DNA from: Rhizophagus sp. LPA8_4_AMF
Taxonomy: Eukaryota > Glomeromycota > Glomeromycetes > Glomerales > Glomeraceae
Assembly (NCBI GenBank): GCA_021464525.1
Contig: JADRCO010001105.1
Location: forward strand, 1-22,541
Direction: 5' to 3'
DNA length: 22,541 nucleotides
This document shows, one piece after another, positions 17,257-22,541 of the stretch. The position numbers were made by a program, and so were the translations under genes. How positions within the stretch are numbered: position 1 is the stretch's first letter; every line of letters starts with the position of its first letter. Under the pieces are notes generated by a model. That model saw only the letters and a list, made by a program, of their open reading frames with translations, ran no database searches and was not told where the DNA came from.

Positions 17257-18693
17257 TCAAAATCCTTGAAAGGTCCAAACATCATGTTTATATTTTTTAA
17301 CAATTCCTTTTGCTTTATATTCATTTACTAAATCTAAATATCTATAATCCCAATCCAATAGATTGATACCATCACTATTATCTTGTAAAGTTTGTAATAA
17401 TAAGGAATGTCTACCTTTCCAATTATCAAAAAACAATTTTAAAGATTCCAATGTAGGTGCCTCATCAAATTGAAGTTTAATATTAAACAAACTAATTGGT
17501 GATGATTTAGTCAAAACTTCGAATAAATAATCCCAATCAAATAAATCACCTCCGAAATAATAAGAATTATCAATAATAACATATAACCCATTTAAATATT
17601 GACAATTGATTAACAGATTTTCCAATTCTAAAATATTACTACTTCTAAACAATAATTTAAGATATTTCAGGTTTGGACAATTTTGATAAATAGCCTGAAT
17701 AATTTTTTTATTATGCATCTCATAACGGGATACTCCTTCAATTTTTATTTTAATAAGACTATTATTTGTATTTTTAATTAAATTTGTTAAAATTTCGACC
17801 GGAACACATCGAGCTTTTAAAATTTGTAAGAAGGGTAGAGATAAATTCTCTAAATAATTCCATGTCATATTGTTACCATCGTAAATTTTCAATTCTAATC
17901 TATTTAAACTTACGAGAGATGAAATAATTTTTGTGATGGGTTGTTTAGTTATATAAAAATGCCGTATAAAACTTGAATGTTTAATCAACGAATTTTCAAG
18001 AGCTTTACAATAAGATTCATCATATTTATAATAGCCATTAATTAGAAAGCGAACATTAAATAACCTTTTTGTAGCTTCGATTAATTTAACAATTCCGTAA
18101 TTGTTATTATCTTCTTTGACAATAAGTTCTAAATCTTTGATTGATTTGCACATTTCTGTTAATCCACTTAAAACATTATCATTGATGCTAGTATTGCAGC
18201 TGAGAAATTCAAGATTTGAAAAGCATAGATTGGCTCCAGGAATAAGATGTATAGGATAATCAAATTGATGGGGTACATAAAGGTGTGTTAATCTAGTATT
18301 TTCATTAATAAATAGATTATATATTTCTTTTTTAACATCATTATTATGATTAAAAATATTAAACATTTCATTTAAATTATATAAATTTAAGTATTTACAA
18401 AAACTAATATAATTAAATAAAGGTTTGGTATATGAAATTGTTAAAATATCAACTTTTACTAGACTCTTTAAATTATTTTTTGACAAATCTGATAAGTGTA
18501 AAATAATTATGTTTAATAATAAATTCTTTCTTAGTATATTTCCTTCCAAATATTTCCAAGGATTTTTCCATAAAATTGGAATGATTATTTCACACCAAGT
18601 TTTATTAATTGTAAGGCATAGATAAAGGGTTTTTCTATCATCTTTCAGTTCTTTTAATACCAAACAAAGAATATCATCGTTTAAGTAGAACAT
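17257..18693 (-). CDS. F-box protein paralog, 478 aa, frameshifted C-terminal tail
   Basis: It has the same plan as the 15097 gene. The N-terminal F-box reads LNDDILCLVLKEL, TLYLCLTINKTWCEII and IPILWKNPWK, followed by the same leucine-rich body (FNYISFCKYLNL, LYVPHQFDYPIHLIPGA, NLKYLKLLFRSSNILELENL) and the FFDNWKGRHSLLLQTL block. The ATG at 18693-18691 is preceded by ten A. The last residues (VWTFQGF, TGA at 17257-17259) depart from the family: one frame over, the DNA reads KDFEWDLRNK and continues to a later TAA, matching DFEW in the first gene and the DLRK end of the third copy. A late 1-base slip around 17265-17285 has therefore replaced the tail. The rest is intact and the protein may still be functional. 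The probable role is a substrate adaptor of an SCF ubiquitin ligase. Confidence 0.88.
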   Translation of the reverse strand: MFYLNDDILCLVLKELKDDRKTLYLCLTINKTWCEIIIPILWKNPWKYLEGNILRKNLLLNIIILHLSDLSKNNLKSLVKVDILTISYTKPLFNYISFCKYLNLYNLNEMFNIFNHNNDVKKEIYNLFINENTRLTHLYVPHQFDYPIHLIPGANLCFSNLEFLSCNTSINDNVLSGLTEMCKSIKDLELIVKEDNNNYGIVKLIEATKRLFNVRFLINGYYKYDESYCKALENSLIKHSSFIRHFYITKQPITKIISSLVSLNRLELKIYDGNNMTWNYLENLSLPFLQILKARCVPVEILTNLIKNTNNSLIKIKIEGVSRYEMHNKKIIQAIYQNCPNLKYLKLLFRSSNILELENLLINCQYLNGLYVIIDNSYYFGGDLFDWDYLFEVLTKSSPISLFNIKLQFDEAPTLESLKLFFDNWKGRHSLLLQTLQDNSDGINLLDWDYRYLDLVNEYKAKGIVKKYKHDVWTFQGF

Positions 18694-18703
18694 TTTTTTT
18701 TTT

Positions 18704-19235
18704 CGGGGGTTGAAAAAGTTATTTTATTAAAACATGAAATACGGTGTATCTAATTTATCAAGGTATTTAATAAAGAGTTTAAGAAAAAGTAAATGCATAT
18801 GATTGTTCATATGACACAATGTTTATATTGGCGCCATAATATACCATCATTTGTACTACTATATCATAATTGATCAACAATAACTTGTGCGAAAAGGAAT
18901 GGTTTAGCAGTGTGTAACATATGAAAGATGAAATATTAAATGTCTCCAGCTTGCATTGTAATAATTTCGGTCATTCATTTTATTTATCAGTATGTTGTCA
19001 CATGGGATGTTATTACACCACTCATCGCCGCTCATCATTTCTGTATCACCCTAACGTGCTTCGATAGTAATTTATATTATCGTCTCCAAAGTCAGATGCA
19101 TTGGATAAATTTTGGACGAATTTCATACAAATTAAATAAATTCATTAAAGATTTTAATGAAGTAGTTAAAATATAACATTTTAATAATACAATAATTTAT
19201 TATGTAAAATAAAAAATACAATTCATAATTACTAA
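18704..19235. other. Intergenic between tandem F-box copies
   Basis: No gene is supported. A 78-codon plus-strand frame at 18940-19176 starts with ATG, but its translation is hydrophobic at one end with no recognisable family and its right part lies in the 3' flank of the neighbouring F-box pseudogene. The upstream regions of the F-box copies show no clear shared promoter sequence by eye. Confidence 0.4.
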
Positions 19236-20646
19236 TTACTTTCTTAAATCCTATTCTCGAAAATTTTGAAGGTAATTATGATCAAATTTTTTAATAATCC
19301 CTAATGCCTTATATTTTCTATTAAATCCCGATAATTACTCCAATGATCAGGATAATGCTAATACCAATATAAATTATTTTAAATGGTTTTTAATAACATA
19401 AAATATCTATTTTTCCAATTATCAAGGAATAATCTTAAAGATTCCAATTTAGGTGCTTCATAAAAATGAAATTTAAACTTAAACAATCCAGTTGGTGATA
19501 ATCTAGTTAAAATTTCACAATAAAAATATGAAATCACCTACTAAATAATGATTATCAATAATAATATATAACCCATTTTAAATCTTAACAATTGATTAAC
19601 AAATTTCTAATTCTAAAATATTATTATTTTCTAAACAATAATTTAAGATATTTCAAGTTTGGATAATTTTGATAAATGACCTGAATAATTCATTTATTAT
19701 TAATCTCATCTTGATATACTTCAATTTTTATTTTATTAAGATTTTTATTTGTATTTTTAATTAAATTTGTTAAAATTTCGATTAGAACACATTGAGCTTT
19801 TAAAATTTGTAAGAAGTGTAGAGATAAATTCTCTAAACAATTTTATGTAGTCCGTCATATTGGTAACACAAACAACTATTAATTCTAATCTATTTAAATT
19901 TGTAAAAGTTGAAATTATTTTTGTGGTAGGTTGTTTAGTCATCATAAATTGTCGTATAGAATTTGCATGTTTGATTAATGAATTTTCAAGAACTTTACAA
20001 AATGATTCATTATTTCTTGCATAGACACTTGTTAAAATACGAATATTTAATAATCTTTTTGTAACTTCGATTAAATTAATAATTCTATAATTATTATATT
20101 CTCTCCTACAATAAGTTCTAATTCTTTAATTGATTTACATATCTCTGTTAATCCAACTAAAACATTATCATTGATGCTAGTATTACAGCTGAGAAATTTA
20201 AGATTTTAAAAGCATAGATTTGCTCCAGGAATAAGATGTATAGGATAATTAAATTGATAGGGTACATAAAGGTGTGTTAATGTAGTATTTTGTTAATAAA
20301 AAGATTAAGTATTTCTCTTTTAATAATTGAAGATGAAGATTCTTTATTAATATAATTATTTATATTGATTATTTCATTTAAATTCTTTAAATTTAAGTAT
20401 CTACAAAAACTCAAATAGTAAATAAAGGTTTTTGATAGGCATTTGTCAAAAAATCAACTCCTTGACTCTTTAAATTATTACTTGACACATCTGATAAGTG
20501 TGAAATAATTATACTGTACTTAACAATGACTTCTTTCCTAATCTATTATATTCTTTCAAGTATTTCCAAGGAATTTCCATAAAATTGGAATGATTATTTA
20601 ATTCTTTGAAAATCAAATATAGAATATCCCTATCTAATATAAGCAT
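19236..20646 (-). pseudogene. F-box gene pseudogene, tandem copy of 17257-18693
   Basis: It follows the neighbouring F-box gene base by base over its whole length, from ATG at 20646-20644 (eight A before it) to a TAA at 19236. Several disabling changes are visible. About 57 bases of the F-box are missing: LIFKEL is joined directly to NNHSNFMEIPWKYL, losing the TLYLCLTINKTWC core. A stop follows soon after (near 20520), and many small indels scatter the frame through the leucine-rich part. The final Trp of the EWDLRK tail is TAG. Fragments such as TTKIISTFTNLNRLEL survive as short frames. It lies head-to-tail with the intact copy and is probably an older or relaxed duplicate. Confidence 0.9.
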
Positions 20647-21603
20647 TTTTTTTTTATCGAAAGAGTCTAAAATAATTTCTTTTTTTTTTTTGACTTGCGT
20701 AAATGAACATGATACATATCGTACAGGAGTAACACGCTACTGATTACATCACACAGCAAGTACAGCTACGGCTAATGATGGACGATTTTATGGTGCTTCC
20801 GCAGATCATCAATTATAATCATATTTGAACTTTATTTTTGACAATTTAACGCATAAGCAAATCAACCGGAACATAAATAGAAATGCATATAATTTTATAA
20901 ATTGGAGCTTCCCAATATGTTAATTTTTAAATTATTAATAAATATCGTATAAATTAGCAATATTATTATTTCTGAATGTATGTCACAAAATAATATAATA
21001 ATATTTGATTACAATTTTCGATAGATTATATTTGTTCGTGAATAATGACAAATTTTATTTCGATATAATTTTTATTAACCTTTATCGTCTCTCGTTTTTT
21101 TATAAGAGATTTATCAGCAAAAGCGTAAATTATACTCTTTGTGTCTATTAACGTAAATATTCTATTAATTACGTCAATTGGATGAATTTTATTCAGTTAA
21201 CTTTAAACGAAAAATCACTTACAGCATAGGTCACTATAAATATGTTAAAACCTTTCAGAATTGAGAAGAATAAACGTTCTTATATCTAATTACGTAAATA
21301 CTGTAATATGATCAATAATCGTTACATTAATATAGATAAAATAAATATCATTAATCCTACGAATAACATAAATAATGAAAAGTTTATTGTTCGATCGATA
21401 TTGAAACGCCCTAGATCTGAAGTATCGTATTAAGCGCGCATAAATTTAATTTTTTTTATCGCTACTAACTTTGTACAGTACAAATTAGAAAGAGAACTAA
21501 ACAAATTCACGCTTGCAGATTCCACCAAAAGGAAGGATTAAAAAAAATTATATAAAATTTAGAAATAATAAACACAAATAAAACAAATAAAAAAATAAAT
21601 AAA
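20647..21603. other. Intergenic, no gene seen
   Basis: AT-rich with several ACGTAA/ATTACGT boxes around 21120-21300 and no coding signal. An A-rich leader-like stretch with TATATAAAA (about 21549-21557) precedes the small ORF at 21604. Confidence 0.4.
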
Positions 21604-21747
21604 ATGAAAAAACTGACCATCAATTTATTTCTTGGGAGAAAAGGCAAAACTAAGTCCAAACCTAAAAGAGAAAACGGAAATATTTACTATACTAGTTTGT
21701 TAAAAGAACGATATAAAAGTAAATTAAATAAACCCAATTACAAATGA
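21604..21747 (+). CDS. Small basic ORF, 47 aa
   Basis: ATG in an A-rich context (AATAAAATGAAA) opens 47 codons to TGA at 21745. The translation is strongly basic (MKKLTINLFLGRKGKTKSKP and onward, about a third Lys/Arg), with no signal peptide and no cysteine. A TATATAAAA box lies 50 bp upstream. Composition is less A/T-biased than chance frames nearby. There is no known family. It may be a real small protein, the start of a gene whose further exons are lost, or noise. Confidence 0.3.
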   Translation: MKKLTINLFLGRKGKTKSKPKRENGNIYYTSLLKERYKSKLNKPNYK

Positions 21748-22136
21748 AGCGACATCTGAACTTGAAAGAGACAAAAAAAATTATAATTTAATTATAATTA
21801 ATAGCCAAATAAATATTTGAACTGTTGCGGCAATTGTCAATTTAACGGATTCAAAAAAATTTTTTAATTACTTCTTCAGGCCCGTAAGCGGGAAATATGA
21901 ATATTGATTACATTTTTAAATAAAACAACATCTGCTTCCGTTCACTGTCGAATCAGCGATTAGGCAATAAAATGTATACACCAATAAGGACTCTATTGAA
22001 AAGTTCTGGATTACTCTAATAAATTGAATTTCCGTCATAAATGGTATCTCAGTTTAATGAATTGACAATAATTATATTTGTTTTCATCTACAAAATTTTA
22101 GTTTCATTTTAAAGATTATATTTTTCTAAATTTAAT

Positions 22137-22226
22137 TCAAGATAAACTCATTATTCCAATTTGAGAAGATTCATCGTCTTGTGGAGCCTTTAAAGGATTA
22201 TCCAAGATTAGGCCATTAGGTACCAT
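22137..22226 (-). CDS. Short coding fragment, 29 aa
   Basis: The minus strand from an ATG at 22226 reads MVPNGLILDNPLKAPQDDES, then SQIGIMSLS and TGA at 22137. The same frame is open a further 30 bases upstream (NNLDLLFTV). The composition resembles real protein, with a balanced acidic and polar end. It is probably the 3' end of a lost or unrecognised gene rather than a complete one. On the opposite strand a competing frame (FEKIHRLVEPLKDYPRLGH) also looks protein-like, so the strand is not certain. Confidence 0.3.
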   Translation of the reverse strand: MVPNGLILDNPLKAPQDDESSQIGIMSLS

Positions 22227-22259
22227 AACAGTAAATAAAAGGTCAAGGTTATTTTAAAA

Positions 22260-22541
22260 AAGGAAAAAGGTATCAGTATGAATAATTGAAAACTTATAAT
22301 TAATTAAAAAATTTGATTCGAGGAAGAAGAAAATGTTTTTCATAATTAGCAGCTCAATCCATTTGTATGGTATTATATTATTTTTATGGCTTAAAGAATA
22401 GTATAGAGTTACTAGAAATGGTTTTTCTTTCTGGAAAAACGTAGCCCATTTCTTTTATTATCATCAGAATAGATATTTAATAAGAAGAACATTTTTATTT
22501 ATAACCCCCGGATATCAGTATCCTCCGTCAACAATCATGTG
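22260..22541. other. Right end of window, no gene seen
   Basis: AT-rich with no supported feature. Confidence 0.3.

Noticed and set aside
18940..19176. Plus-strand frame of 78 codons between the F-box copies
   Set aside because: No family, and it lies in the spacer and 3' flank of a tandem duplicate; not supported beyond having an ATG.
1..22541. tRNA, rRNA, CRISPR array or bacterial-type operon
   Set aside because: No T-loop-like GGTTCGANNCC box with pairing arms, no rRNA-like blocks and no regular spacer-repeat array of CRISPR type were seen; the palindromic array at 260-740 has no unique spacers of even length and no cas genes nearby.

Overview
The window looks like nuclear DNA of an AT-rich fungus, most probably an arbuscular mycorrhizal (Glomeromycotina, Rhizophagus-like) genome. 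The reasons are the very low GC, 78-91 bp introns with GTAAGT/GTATGA donors, a tyrosine-kinase-like (TKL) kinase copy of the type expanded in these fungi, an ML-domain (NPC2-like) secreted protein copy, and three or more copies of the F-box family carrying a TLYSCLLVNKTWC-type N-terminus. The species is inferred from family style and was not tested by a database search.

Layout. 1-180 is A/T low-complexity repeat. 260-740 is an unusually GC-rich cluster of 20-bp perfect and near-perfect palindromes. 1042-2286 (-) is a decayed protein-kinase gene that still shows three introns. 2287-4147 is mostly gene-poor, with one orphan exon-like stretch at 2675-2805. 4148-4798 (+) is an intact single-exon coiled-coil protein of unknown role. 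5154-5662 (-) is an unrecognised broken gene. 6868-8003 (+) is an unrecognised multi-exon, possibly decaying gene. 8975-9484 (+) is an ML-domain pseudogene bracketed by two diverged ~80-bp direct repeats. 10376-10540 (-) is an orphan acidic C-terminal coding fragment. 10906-12114 (+) is an intact alpha/beta hydrolase and the clearest metabolic gene here.

The right half is an F-box family cluster: a relic at 12829-13128 (+), an intact gene at 15097-16539 (+), a convergent paralog with a frameshifted tail at 17257-18693 (-), and a tandem pseudogene copy at 19236-20646 (-). Another unrecognised relic lies at 13386-13831 (+), and a ~240-bp terminal-inverted-repeat element sits between the two convergent F-box genes at about 16792-17031. 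The last 1.9 kb holds only a 47-aa basic ORF and a short minus-strand coding fragment.

There is no operon logic and no evidence of a joint pathway. The window reads as a birth-and-death landscape of expanded gene families: about four probably functional genes (hydrolase, coiled-coil protein, two F-box proteins) among at least five recognisable gene corpses. No complete autonomous transposon, tRNA, rRNA or CRISPR array was seen.
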